A stretch of 41,616 bases of DNA from Glycomyces harbinensis. Its GTDB lineage: Bacteria > Actinomycetota > Actinomycetes > Mycobacteriales > Micromonosporaceae. The stretch spans positions 1 to 41,616 of the forward strand of contig NZ_FNAD01000029.1 of NCBI RefSeq assembly GCF_900101745.1. The letters are read 5' to 3'. This document shows positions 1 to 10,105 of the stretch, in pieces. Both the position numbers and the translations under genes were made by a program. The notes below the pieces were generated by a model. That model was not told where the DNA came from, did not search any database, and worked only from the letters and a program-made list of their open reading frames with translations. Position 1 is the stretch's first letter. Each line of letters begins with the position of its first letter.

Positions 1-273
1 GTGCAGCTCGGACAGCAAGCGACGATGGAGCCGGTCCCAGACTCCGGCCTCGCACCAGCGGCGGAACCGCCTCCAGCAGGTGATGCCGGATCCGAAGCCG
101 AGTTCGGGTGGCAGGTGCTTCCAGTTGATCCCGGTATAGAGCACGAACAGGACGCCTTGCAGGCACTTCCGGTCATCCAACGGCACCGGACCACGTGACC
201 CGGGGCGATGCTCAGGCAACAGCGCCGCGATCCGCGCCCACAGGCCTTCATCAATCTCCCAAGGCTTCGCCAT
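1..273 (-). mobile_element. IS5-family transposase, 5' part (cut by window edge)
   Basis: The reverse strand from an ATG at 271-273 is open for 91 codons to the window edge. It begins MAKPWEIDEGLWARIAALLP, followed by LDDRKCLQGVLFVLYTG and then GFGSGITCWRRFRRW. This is the N-terminal DUF4096 helix-turn-helix region of the IS5-family transposases, which often make the enzyme from two overlapping frames. The DDE catalytic part would lie outside the window, so it is unknown whether the element is intact. I could not define a terminal inverted repeat because the other end is not visible. The stretch 274-425 to its right holds no gene I can support and probably contains the element's end. Confidence 0.85.
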
Positions 274-425
274 GCCCGTTCAACGAGCAAACCCGAAACC
301 CTGCACCGGACAACCAGTCCGATCGCCAACGAACTTGAAACCAGTTCTATGGCTCAGGCTCGTCCGAGTCGTCAGGGGCTGATGCCCGAGCAGCCCAGTT
401 GAAGCCGCAACGCCGTCTTCCAAAT

Positions 426-860
426 CTATTCGCCCAGTGTTGCCAGCGTCTCCTTGACGGACGCGCTCACTGGAAGGTCGTCCGTGACCTCGCACCATTG
501 GAAGTCGTCATGCTCGGTCAGAGCGACGGGCTCGATGGCACCGACCTCAATGGCGAAGTTGAACTGACGGCTCAGCTTGCCGCTGCCACTGGTGTAGTCG
601 AAGTGGCCGAGGTAGGCAGTCACTTCGGAGAGGTCAAGACCGGTCTCCTCCTTGGCCTCACGGGCGAGAGCGGTGTCAAGTCGCTCGCCGGGGTCAACTT
701 TCCCGCTGGGGAGTTCCCACAGGCCGCCCATGAAGTCGTCGGCCGGACGCTTCAGGAGCAGCACCTGGTCGCCATCGGCGATGACGGCGCCGACAACGAG
801 CCGGGCGATCCCGTCCTGTTCGGCTGCAGCGGTGAGATTGTCGACCAACTGGTCATCCAT
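426..860 (-). CDS. Nudix hydrolase (NTP pyrophosphohydrolase-like)
   Basis: A 144-residue protein beginning MDDQLVDNLTAAAEQ. Nudix enzymes cleave nucleoside diphosphates linked to another moiety, using metal ions held by the Nudix box. The box is seen here as GKVDPGERLDTALAREAKEE followed by TGLDL, which fits GX5EX7REUXEEXGU. The order (strand, VLLLKRPADDFMGGLWELPSG, box) resembles MutT/8-oxo-dGTP hydrolases, but the substrate cannot be assigned. The ATG at 858-860 is chosen because it overlaps the stop of the upstream aminotransferase frame (ATGGATGA), so the two are translationally coupled. An in-frame extension to 1022 exists but is only a shadow of the aminotransferase C-terminus. The reading frame is intact, unlike its two upstream neighbours. 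Confidence 0.85.
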   Translation of the reverse strand: MDDQLVDNLTAAAEQDGIARLVVGAVIADGDQVLLLKRPADDFMGGLWELPSGKVDPGERLDTALAREAKEETGLDLSEVTAYLGHFDYTSGSGKLSRQFNFAIEVGAIEPVALTEHDDFQWCEVTDDLPVSASVKETLATLGE

Positions 861-2124
861 GTTCGGCTTCTGTCTCGATGAGATCGGTGTGGTGGGCGCT
901 GACTTTCCGGAACGCCTCAAGGTAGGCATCGGCGGTCTCCTCGCCGTCCTCGCAGTGCCAGACGGGGAGCTTGATGATGCTGCCATGGAAGGTCTCAGCT
1001 TTGGGGAACTGCCCTGGAGCATAAGCGAAGCGGCGTGAGAGGGCAGGGAAGAGCGGGCCGGGTTCTTGGAAGAGCGGCAGGAGGTTCAGCGGGCAGGTCG
1101 AACCGGGCCTGTCGGCCTCGGTCGCACCTTCCGCTTGTAGGGCGGCGAAGTAGCGGTCGAGCGGGTCCGTCCAGCTGCTCGGGCCGGTAGCGAAGGATCA
1201 GGCCGTACCAGGAGGAGCGATCGCTCTGAGCGGGAACGATCGGCTCAACGCCCGGTACGTCCCGCAACCGTTCGCACAGGTAGTCGGCAATCCTGTGGCG
1301 GCCGGCGAGGTAGGTGTCGAGGTTGCTGAGCTGGTTGAGGCCGATCGCCGCGGCGAGGGGGTGGATGCGGTGCTTGAGGCCCATGCCGGTGACCGCGTAC
1401 CGGTGGAGCGGATAGGTTTCGGGGATCTCGTTGCGGCAGCGCTTGTTGTACTGGCCGTGGAGGAGCGCGCGGTGGTAGACCTCCGCATCATCAGTGAGGA
1501 GAAACCCACCCTCACCTGCTGAGAGAGGCTTGGGGCCGTTCATGCTGAAGGCCGCCGCATCGCCGAACGAGCCGACCCTGCGGCCGGAGACGGTCGCGCC
1601 GTGGGCATGGGAGCCGTCCTCGAACAATTTGAGCCCGTGCTGATCGGCGAGGTCGCGAAGCTGAGCGACCTGCGCTGGGGTTCCCCACATATAGGTGACG
1701 GCGATGGCCCTGGTGCGGTGGGTGATCCGGGGGGCGACGTCGGCCGGGTCGAGATTGCCGCGGTCGTCACACTCGGCCAGGACCGGGTCGCGCCGAGGTG
1801 CAAAAGCGGTGTGACCGTGGCGAAGAACGTGTAAGCCGGGACGATCACCTCCATGCCCGGCCCGATCCCGGCCACGGCGTACATCGAGTACAGCGCGGCC
1901 GTCCCCGAGCTGGTGAGCACTGCGTAGCGGACGCCGAAGTAGTCGGCGAGCGCGTCTTCCAGCTCGGCGACGACGCCGGAGCAGTCATAGATCGACACTG
2001 CCCGGTCGAGTTGGTCGGCCACCGCTTTGCGAGTCGCGTCGGTGACCGGCGGCCAGGTGAAGTGCGGTTGAGACATGAGCACAGCGGGTGTGCCGCCGAG
2101 CAGCGCGAGCGGGGACGAGGTCAC
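853..2124 (-). pseudogene. DegT/DnrJ/EryC1/StrS-family PLP aminotransferase, two opposite frameshifts
   Basis: The family makes amino sugars or the aminated ring of 3-amino-5-hydroxybenzoate. The GTG start at 2122-2124 gives MTSSPLALLGGTPAV, typical of the family. The first frame runs to LLHLGAT near 1790. The homology then continues in a second frame (PVLAECDDRGNLDPADV, RTRAIAVTYMWGTP, and the PLP-lysine region FSMNGPKPLSAGEGG). Near 1165 it returns to the first frame (PLDRYFAALQAEG ... IIKLPVWHCED) and stops at 853-855. The two shifts compensate each other, and together the pieces span about 420 residues, the usual full length. Either both are single-base sequence errors or the gene is inactive. 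The start overlaps the Gfo/Idh stop (GTGA) and the end overlaps the Nudix start, so the three genes form one coupled operon. Confidence 0.8.
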
Positions 2125-2690
2125 AGCAGCTCCTTCGGGTTGACGGCCGCGCGGGTGCGCGCAGAGGTGTAGCAGGCGGTGATGAAGGCCAGATGCGCCA
2201 GGTGCTCGGCCGGGCCGCTGGGGTTGGTTCTGGTGCCAACGATGACACGTGCGAAGTGGTCGATCTGCGCGGTCGCCGCGGCCGGCCAGGACTGCTCTCG
2301 GGTCAGAGACTCGATGACCTCACCATGGTTGTCAAGGCGGCGCAAGCGGCCCCGTTCGAGGCTGACAATGCCTCTGGAGCCGACGAGGCGGATCTGCTCG
2401 CTCTTGGGACCGATGAACCGCGACAGCAGCGCCGATCCGTACAGGCCGGAGTCGTAGCCGAAGTGGATGAGGGCGGTGCCCTCGGCACCGTAGGTCCGGT
2501 CGGACCGGGCGGTCGCGGAGGTGTCGGCCAATACGCGATCGGGCATGCTGCAGCACCACAGGAGCATGTCGATGACGCCGTGTTCGGCGGCGATCTCAAT
2601 GACTTCGCGGCCGACGTGGTGGGGGACGCAGACCACGACCAAGTCGAGCGCTTCGGAGTCGAGCATTTCGCGGAAGTCGTTGTAGCCCTT
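2121..2690 (-). pseudogene. Gfo/Idh/MocA-family oxidoreductase, N-terminus missing
   Basis: The readable part is about 180-190 residues: FREMLDSEALDLVVVCVPHH, then VGREVIEIAAEHGVIDMLLW, then a C-terminal beta-sheet domain ending AVNPKELL. Full members are about 330-350 residues. The N-terminal NAD(P)-binding Rossmann strand with its glycine motif is missing. The homology stops around 2680-2700, exactly where relaxase coding begins on the opposite strand, so this is a recombination junction and not simple gene decay. The frame extends a little past the first ATG (LYIKGYNDFRE still looks native). Its TGA overlaps the GTG of the DegT gene. A DegT aminotransferase paired with a Gfo/Idh dehydrogenase is common in aminosugar and 3-amino-5-hydroxybenzoate pathways, but nothing else of such a cluster is visible. 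Confidence 0.75.
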
Positions 2691-5600
2691 GATATACAGT
2701 TGGTACTGGAGTTCGCGAACCAGAAGTTCCCCGAGTACGAGACCCTGGAGCCGTTCGCCGACCGCGTCGCGAAGCGCCTGGGCACCATCGAAACCGAGAC
2801 CGGCCGGGCCGCCACGCCCGCCGAGATCGCAAACGTGAAGCGGGAGGAAGCCTCCCGGCAGCGCACGTCCGTGGTGGGCTACAACCTCGTGTTCTCACCC
2901 GTCAAGTCGGTGTCGATCATCTTCGGCCTCCACCCGGATGAACGCGTCCGCACCGCGGTGAAGGCCGCGCACGACGCCGCCGTGGCTGCGGTGATCGACA
3001 TGCTGGAGCAGCACGCGGCATTCACCCGCTCGGGGTCGGCGGGGTCGCGCAGATCGAGACGAACGGCTTGATCGCCGCCGCCTTGACCACTTCGACTCGC
3101 GCGCTGGCGACCCCGACCTCCACACCCACCTCGCGGTGGTCAACAAGGTGCAGGGCAAGGACGGGAAGTGGCGGTCCCTCGACGGATCGGCGCTGTGTGC
3201 GCTCGGCGTGGCAGCCTCGGAGACCTACAACTCGGCGGTCGAGGCCGAGATGACGCCCTGGCTCGGGGTCGCCTTCGCGGACCGTCCCGGACCGACGCGC
3301 AACGGCCGCCCGGTGCGCGAGATCGTCGGCATCGACCCCGCAATCATTAAGCACTTCTCGGCACGACGCAGCGACATCGAGTCCCGCTACGCCGAACTGC
3401 GCTCGAACTACCAGGCCACGCACGGGCGCGAACCGGATGCGAAGGCCGCGTACGAGCTGGCGCAGCAGGCGACGCTGGAGACGCGCGGCGCGAAGGACAT
3501 GGTCCGCTCACTGGAGCAGATGCGCGCCGACTGGACCGCCAACCTCACCGGCCGATTCGGGCCGAACGCGCTCGACCAGATCACCGCCACGGTGAACGCC
3601 GCCCTGGAACCGGTCGCAGCGTTGGAAGCCAAGCAGATCAACGAGCTCGCTGCGCGCGTCGTGGAGGTGATCGGTGAGGCACGGGCGACGTGGACGCGGT
3701 GGAACATCCACGCTGAGACGATGCGCCAACTCCGCACCGAGCACGTCTTCACCACACCGCAGGCGCAGCGCGAGGCCGCCGAGCAGATCGTCGCCGCCGC
3801 GCTCGGCGAGGGCGTCTCGATCCGGATCGGCATGCCCGCTCCCGTCGAAGTCCCCAAGGTGCTGCGCCGCTCGGACGGCGTCTCGGTGTTCGAGAAGCAC
3901 GAAGGCCACCGGTTCACCTCGCAAAAGATCCTCGACGCCGAGACCCGCCTGGTTGACGCCGCGAGCACCGCCACCGTGTACTCCGCCAGTGCCGAAGCGG
4001 TCCGCGGGCAGCCCGATGCGTTCGAATCCGACTCCGGTCGGACGCTCGACACTGGCCAGCGGCGCCTCGTCGAAGCGTTCGCGACCGACAACCGGCTCCT
4101 GGCAGTCGGCATCGGCCCCGCAGGGTCGGGCAAGACCACCGCGATGCGCGCCTACGGGGACGTGCTCGACGCCGAAGGACACCGCCTGATCGGACTCACG
4201 CCCTCAGCGAAGGCCGCCAAAGTCCTCGAGCACGAGCTCGGCATCCGCTGCACCACCATTGACAAGTTCCTGTGGGACATCAGCCCCGGCAACCGCCGCT
4301 CCGGCCCCGAACTCGTCGCAACCCTTCGGCATGAGGACACCCGCCTCGATGCCGAGCAAGACATGGGCGCGGGCCGGGTGCGCTCCAGCGCGGATCGATC
4401 CGCCCCCTTTGGGTCCGGCCAGCTGGGACTGCGCCCCGGAGATGTGATCCTGGTCGACGAGGCGTCGATGGCCGGGACGTTGAACCTCGACCGGGTCACC
4501 GCCCTCGCCGCCCACGCGGGTGCACAAGTCCGGCTCCTGGGCGACGCCCACCAGCTCGGCGCCGTCGCCTCCGGCGGCGCCCTCCGGTTGATCGCCGCCA
4601 AGGCCGGCGCGACCGAACTCAACGAGCTCCACCGCTTCAAAGACCCGGCCTTCGCCACCGCGTCACTGGAGCTGCGCGTGGGGAGCGGGAACGCCCTCGA
4701 CTACTTCCAGAACCGCGGCCGACTCGTCGGAGGGACCGAAGACGCCATGGCCGGCGCGCTCTATGCGGCGTGGAAAGCCGACACCACCGCCGGGAAGCGC
4801 AGCCTCATGCTCGCCAAGGAGAACAAGGCCGTCTCGGCCCTGACCGCGAAAGCAAGGGCCGACCGAGTCGCGGCAGGCGAAGTCAAGGACCATGGCATCG
4901 CCCTGCACGACGGGAACACCGCCGGGCGCGGGGACTGGGTCGTCACCCGCGAGAACGACTCTCGACTGCGGTACTGCCGCGGCAAGGACACCGTCCGCAA
5001 CGGCGAAACCTGGACCGTCATCCGCACGTTCAAAGACGGGTCCATGAAGGTCAAGAACCACACCTCGAAAGCCACCACTACCCTGCCCGGCTGGTATGTC
5101 AAGCAGCAGGTCGAGCTTGCCTACGCCTCTACGGTCGCCCGGTCGCAGGGCATGACCGTCGACACCGCGCACCCGCTCATGACCGCGGGCATGGACCGCA
5201 ACGCGCTGTATGTGGCCGCGACCCGCGCCGCCGAGACCACCACGCTCTACGCCGTCACCCACACCCCACTCCCCGCCGCACCGGACGACCGGACCTGGCG
5301 GCCCGGGTGAGACCCCGACGCCACCGCCGCCCGCGAAATCGCCGAACAGATCCTCAACACGCAGCCCGACGACGCCTCCGCAACGGAAGCGATCGAGCTC
5401 GCCGCACACCAGGCCGAATGGCTCTCGACGCTGGTGCCGCAGTATCGGTATGCCCTCGGCCGGATCGCCACCGCCCACTACACCGAGCTCATCGAGCAGA
5501 AGGTCAAGCCGCACTTGAGCGCCGACGCTTAGGCCGACCTCCAGGGCAACGGGCACGGCGCGCTCGCCCGCACCCTCGCGACCGCCGAAACCAAGGGCTG

Positions 5601-7074
5601 GAACGCCGAACAGCTCCTCGACCTCACCTGCCGCCGCACCTTCGACGACGCAATCTCCCCCGCCGCAGTCTTGACCGCGCGGGTCCAGAAGCTCACCACC
5701 GACCACCCCGCGCCCCCGCCCGGCATACAACCCGAGGCCCGCGATGTCGTCTACTACGCGCGGCTCATCAACGACCACCACCCACGCATCCACCTCGACC
5801 CCGACACCGCGCTCAACCCGCCCGCCACGAAGTACCCCGCGACCGACGCGAACCGGATTGCCGCACAGCCAGATGCTGACCGGTACAGCGCCGAGCTCAC
5901 CGAAGTCCTCGGCGATCAGCAGGCCTCGCGGATCGGCAATGAGCGGGCCTGGCCCGCCGTTGTCGGGGCGCTCGGCCGGGCCGAAGACACCGGCCAGCAC
6001 TCCCACGAAGCCCTCCGCCGCGCCCTCGCGCAACGCGACCTCGACGGGCTGGACTCCATGAGCGAGCTCCTGGCCTGGCGGCTCGACCGCCAGACCCGCC
6101 TCATCGCTCACGATCCCACCCATTCCGGCCAGGCGCGGCCCGCGATCGCGTGGACGTTGAAGGCATGGGAGACCCGTACCGGGTCCGATGCCGCCTACCT
6201 CGTCGACGCCCTCGCCCCCGGCCGCGGACTCGACAACCTCGCCCTCGCAGTCAGTCACGCCACCACCGAATCCATGCGCCGCGAAGCGAAGGACGAGAAC
6301 CCGACCGGCCTGCCCTGGCTGGCCTACCCCACCCACGTCCTCGACAACGACACCGCCGAAGAAGGCATGCGCGAGTTCGCCGCACACCTCGCCAGCGCCA
6401 TCCGAAGCCGTGCCGGAGCACTCGCCGAGGCCGCCGTGGACGACCTGCCCGAATGGACTCGCGCCTTCGGACCCGAACCAGCCGACTCCACCGAACGCGA
6501 GGCCCGCGAAGCGGCTCTCCGCCTCGCCGCCGCCCACCGCGACCAACACAACATCACCACGGACGACCCCGCCAACTCGCTCGGCCCCTACCCGATCACC
6601 GGCCGTGCCGGACACCGCGAATGGTGGGCATCAGCATCCGCCGTCCTCACCCGCAACACCATCGACGAGACAGCCACCCCGACCGGACTCGGTGCCTTCG
6701 TGGAGCAGCACCTTGCCGGCGCCATCGCCCACGACCTCTACAAGGCCATCCCCGAAACCGAACGAGCCGAACTCCACGCAAGCCTCGCCGCCAAACTCGA
6801 CTCGATCACCACCACCGCGCTCGAAAGGGACCCCGAAGCCGTCGTGAACCATTCGGCTGCCGCATCCGCACTCCTCGCTTCACTCGCTGATGCCGGCCAC
6901 CTCACCCCACGGACCGCCGCCGACCTCGGCATCACCAAACCGCACCTCAACCAGGATCAACCCGACCAAGCCGGAAGTATCACGGTCTCTCCCAATGCGG
7001 TGCGGGTCGAAATCGGTGGTCCCGAATTCACCTCCTCGGTCACGCCGATATCGAGCCCTCGGCTTCTCTACTGA
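2690..7074 (+). pseudogene. traA: TraA/TrwC-like MobF relaxase-helicase, degraded
   Basis: Conjugative relaxase that nicks oriT and unwinds the transferred strand. The N-terminal tyrosine region is absent; homology starts near 2700. GYNLVFSPVKSVSIIFGL and FTRSG are in frame 1. A shift near 3033 leads to GVGGVAQIETNGLIAAA, and another near 3080 to RLDHFDSRAGDPDLHTHLAV, the metal-binding histidine motif. From 3082 one frame runs to 7074 but carries a TGA at 5308-5310 and a TAG at 5530-5532. The helicase half is recognisable: Walker A GPAGSGKT near 4113-4136 and Walker B VILVDEASMAG near 4447-4475. The C-terminal ~500 residues after the second stop are alanine-rich and MobF-like. Four separate lesions plus the missing start make this a clear pseudogene. 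The open antisense frame under 4663-6615 is a codon-bias shadow. Confidence 0.9.
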
Positions 7075-7452
7075 GACCATTACAACTCGGTTGCAATCGG
7101 TTGGAGCGCGACATGTTCAGCGGGCCACCCAAACTCTCAAATACACAGCCAACCCCCAAGACACCGTTGATTCATCGTCTCTCGAGGCCGGTGGAAGTGA
7201 GGTCAGCCGAGTACACAGACCCTGCTCAAAGTCGGTTGCCAAGCACGATCGTGAGAACGACGCGTACTTGGACTTTTCCGGTTGACGAGTGCTTGAAATC
7301 TAGGAACCTGAGGCCTCGGAGTGCACTGCGATCCGCTTGGCAGTCGTTGCTCTTCCTACGCAAGGCAGATCGTGAAACAATTCCGTCCGACGCCTCTGGT
7401 ACACATCGAGTGAGCCGAGAGGTCCCTGACTAAGCCGAACCGAGGTTACAAG
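7075..7452. other. Intergenic stretch, no gene recognised
   Basis: This 378-base stretch separates the decayed relaxase from the defence locus. It is more AT-rich than the relaxase. Short open frames present here lack a ribosome-binding site and protein-like composition. It probably holds the promoter of the rightward ATPase gene set, but I see no convincing -35/-10 pair. No inverted repeat longer than a few bases stood out. Confidence 0.5.
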
Positions 7453-7602
7453 TTGAAGCACAAGGTCATCGAGGCGCCGCTACCCGTGGGCGCGACCGAC
7501 ACCGCATTCGCCGGAACGAATTCGGTTCGCCATGATCCGCCCTCTGTGCGCCATATGCGAGTCGATTTCGGCCAGAGCGCCGTCGAGGACGCCGACCAGT
7601 GA
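7453..7602 (+). CDS. Possible small protein coupled to the GHKL ATPase gene
   Basis: An open frame of 49 codons runs from TTG at 7453 to TGA at 7600-7602. The TGA overlaps the GTG start of the ATPase (GTGA), the same coupling used between the next genes. The frame opens upstream at 7414, just after a TGA. Third codon positions are about 78 percent G or C, similar to the neighbours. The peptide (for example EAPLPVGATDTAFAG, then MRVDFGQSAVEDADQ) has no family I recognise. Start choice is uncertain; there is no strong Shine-Dalgarno sequence. It could be a leader peptide, a genuine small subunit, or the tail of a gene whose front was deleted when the island formed. Confidence 0.35.
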   Translation: MKHKVIEAPLPVGATDTAFAGTNSVRHDPPSVRHMRVDFGQSAVEDADQ

Positions 7603-9101
7603 CCGCCTTCGATGACGTGGTTCGGCGCATCACCCTCGCCCCCGACGCCGGGCTGGTCAAGAGTCTCGGGGCCAACCACACCTTGGAATCGGCGATCGCC
7701 GACCTCATCGACAACAGCATCGACGCCGGAGCGACGCGAGTGTCGATCCGTCTGCTGACACGTGACGATCGGCTCGTACAGGTTGAGGTTCTCGACGACG
7801 GTCACGGCATGGACGACGATGTCATCAACGCCGCCATGACGATCGGCCATCAGCGTGAGTACAACGACGACGATCTCGGCCATTTCGGGATGGGTCTGAA
7901 GGCGGCATCCTTCGGCCACAGCGACGCGCTCACCGTGTGGTCGAAGAAGGAGGGGGTCGGGCCAGTCGGACGACGGATCCAACGTGCCGACTTCTCCAGA
8001 GACTTCACCTGTGAAGTGCTGTCCACCGACGCCGCAGCGGAGCACTCAGCCAGCCGAATGACGATTCTAGGCTCCGAGAGGGGAACTTCCGTCGTCTGGA
8101 CCGACGTGAGAAATACCTACCGCGGGCGCAATCCTGACGAGGCCCGCAGTTGGCTGGCGACCTGCAACCAGGCTTTGCGTTCACATCTCGGCGTCACATT
8201 CCACCGTCTCCTGACCGATGGCCGCCTCAAGGTCGATGTGCTCGTCGACGAGCTGGAGGAAGCACTCGCATCTCCCGGTGAGCCGATCCTCCCCATCGAT
8301 CCGTTCGGCTACGCCAGCTCAGGACATCCGAGGTACCCGAAGGTCCTGATCGCCAAAGCCGGCGAAACGCGGGTCGAACTGACGTGCCATGTGTGGCCGG
8401 CGAAGGCTGACGTCACCGGCTTCCGGATCGGCGGCATGCCAGGGGAAGCGTTTCAAGGCTTCTTCATCTATCGCAACGACAGGCTCCTACAGATGGGCGG
8501 ATGGTCGAACACCGCCAACCCGGGCCCTGCACGTCAATTGGCACGCGTCGTGCTCGAGGACAGCACGGCAATCGGGTCGTTCCTGACGATGAACCCGGAG
8601 AAGAGCGGTCTCAAGTTCGAACCGATCTTTCACGACGCGATCAACCACGCGGCAGCGTCCGATGGGACCAGTTTCATCGAGTATCTGCAGGACGCCGAGT
8701 CCATCTATACCGACGCGAGGAAGCGTCGACGCCAGCGAAAACCCGTGATCATGCCCGACAAGGGCTTCGCGCCGACAATCCGCAGGCGAATCGGAGCCGA
8801 GCTCCAATTCATCGAAGATGATCCGATCCAGATCAAGTGGAGGCGGATGGAGGCAGGAGAATTCTTCGACATCGACTTCGCTGCGAAAACGCTGTGGCTC
8901 AACAGTCTCTACCGCTCACTGTTCGCTCCGAACGGAGGCAGTCTCAACGACGCCCCGGTCCTCAAGGCCCTGATGTTCCTGCTGACCCATCATGTCTTCG
9001 AGGGCAGGCACCTCGGGGCGAAGGACAAGGACGAGATTGCACTGTGGAAGAGCATCCTCGGCGCCGCGGTGGTCGCTGAGGAGAACATGCGCAACAAGTA
9101 A
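7599..9101 (+). CDS. MORC/MutL-like GHKL ATPase of a restriction-type defence locus
   Basis: A 500-residue protein with an N-terminal Hsp90/MutL-type ATPase fold. Motif I is ESAIADLIDNSIDAGA at residues 30-45, with the Mg-binding Asn39. Motif II is DDGHGM at 66-71, and the ATP-lid glycine motif is GHFGMGLKAASF at 94-105. A transducer-like second domain follows, and the C-terminal ~120 residues have no motif I recognise. Such ATPases dimerise around ATP and can clamp or loop DNA. Bacterial versions inside restriction-modification operons were proposed as the ancestors of eukaryotic MORC proteins. The GTG at 7599 is used because it overlaps the stop of the small upstream frame and gives the expected N-terminus. 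It is followed after 11 bases by the DUF4420 gene. The neighbours suggest it acts with the Z1 helicase on DNA that lacks host methylation. Confidence 0.9.
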   Translation: MTAFDDVVRRITLAPDAGLVKSLGANHTLESAIADLIDNSIDAGATRVSIRLLTRDDRLVQVEVLDDGHGMDDDVINAAMTIGHQREYNDDDLGHFGMGLKAASFGHSDALTVWSKKEGVGPVGRRIQRADFSRDFTCEVLSTDAAAEHSASRMTILGSERGTSVVWTDVRNTYRGRNPDEARSWLATCNQALRSHLGVTFHRLLTDGRLKVDVLVDELEEALASPGEPILPIDPFGYASSGHPRYPKVLIAKAGETRVELTCHVWPAKADVTGFRIGGMPGEAFQGFFIYRNDRLLQMGGWSNTANPGPARQLARVVLEDSTAIGSFLTMNPEKSGLKFEPIFHDAINHAAASDGTSFIEYLQDAESIYTDARKRRRQRKPVIMPDKGFAPTIRRRIGAELQFIEDDPIQIKWRRMEAGEFFDIDFAAKTLWLNSLYRSLFAPNGGSLNDAPVLKALMFLLTHHVFEGRHLGAKDKDEIALWKSILGAAVVAEENMRNK

Positions 9102-9112
9102 GGTCGTGCCCG

Positions 9113-10105
9113 ATGACAGCATCGTCTGACGACGCAAGACACCTCACCTTCACCACCCTCGATGAACTTTGGGGCAGCGGAGTCCCGATGGTGTTGCCCA
9201 TCAAAGGGGAGCCGCCCTGCCGACTTCAGTTCGATCCCAAGAACAGGATCCTCACGCTCGTTACGCTCTATGAGGCACCTGAACCTGATGTGGCCAGGCT
9301 CAAGAACGTCAAGTTCAACGCCTTCGTCTCAGGGGACGAAGACTTGGCCGAGCTGGTCGTCCAGGTCGAGGGCAACGTCCGCGGAGCATACGGACTGCTC
9401 GCCGGCATCGCCGACGAGCTCCAAGTCGAGAAACTGCCGTTGGCAGCCGCCGTCGCGACGGGCGTGGCTCGACATCGCAACATACTCGCCGGCCGCGGCG
9501 CACTCACGACCGAGCAGGAGGTGGGGCTGTTCGGCGAGCTGTTGTTCCTGGAGTTCCTCATCCACGCGATCGGCCCCGGTCCCGCAGTGTCCGCCTGGCA
9601 GGGACCTGCCGCTGAGGAGCACGACTTCACACTCGCTTCCGCGCACATCGAGGTGAAGACAACCACCTCAGAGCGCCGAAGACATGTGATAAACGGACTT
9701 GAGCAGCTCGTACCCCTGCGGGACGTGCCGCTGAGCCTGCTTTCAATCCAGCTCACTCGTAGTTCACCTGACGGCGGACGATCGTTGCCACAAATCGTGG
9801 CCGAAGTCAGAACCCTGGCCGGCGGGCACCAGGTGATCGTCAACGCCATGCTCGACACCTTCGGTTGGCAGGCGGAAGACGCTGACCTTTACTCGACTCA
9901 TTGGGCCGTGCGATCCATCCCGAGGGCTTACTCGGTGAACCATGAGTTCCCCGCAATGACCCCCGACTTGATCGGCCCTGTCGTGCCGAACTTCGCACTC
10001 CTATCAGACGTCTCATACAAGGTAGATCTGACCAACCTGGACTTCGACACGCTGCCGAAGCCGATAGCTGGCTTCGTAGAACTGAAGGAGAACCGACTCA
10101 CATGA
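9113..10105 (+). CDS. DUF4420 PD-(D/E)XK nuclease-like protein
   Basis: A 330-residue protein matching the family of putative PD-(D/E)XK nucleases that accompany Z1 helicases and MORC-type ATPases. The likely active site is visible: E142 in VGLFGELLFLEFL, D171 in EEHDFTL, and E180-x-K182 in AHIEVKTTT. The later half, with LSLLSIQLTRS and YSVNHEFPAM, is typical of the family. The ATG at 9113 follows the ATPase stop by 11 bases, and its own stop overlaps the Z1 gene start (ATGA), so the three are one transcription unit. All key nuclease residues are present, so it is probably active. The role is inferred from context: cutting or nicking DNA engaged by the ATPase/helicase pair. Confidence 0.85.
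   Translation: MTASSDDARHLTFTTLDELWGSGVPMVLPIKGEPPCRLQFDPKNRILTLVTLYEAPEPDVARLKNVKFNAFVSGDEDLAELVVQVEGNVRGAYGLLAGIADELQVEKLPLAAAVATGVARHRNILAGRGALTTEQEVGLFGELLFLEFLIHAIGPGPAVSAWQGPAAEEHDFTLASAHIEVKTTTSERRRHVINGLEQLVPLRDVPLSLLSIQLTRSSPDGGRSLPQIVAEVRTLAGGHQVIVNAMLDTFGWQAEDADLYSTHWAVRSIPRAYSVNHEFPAMTPDLIGPVVPNFALLSDVSYKVDLTNLDFDTLPKPIAGFVELKENRLT

Noticed and set aside
4663..6615. 650-codon reverse-strand frame under the relaxase
   Set aside because: Composition rich in Gly and Val and no recognisable motif; the forward strand carries the MobF helicase homology.
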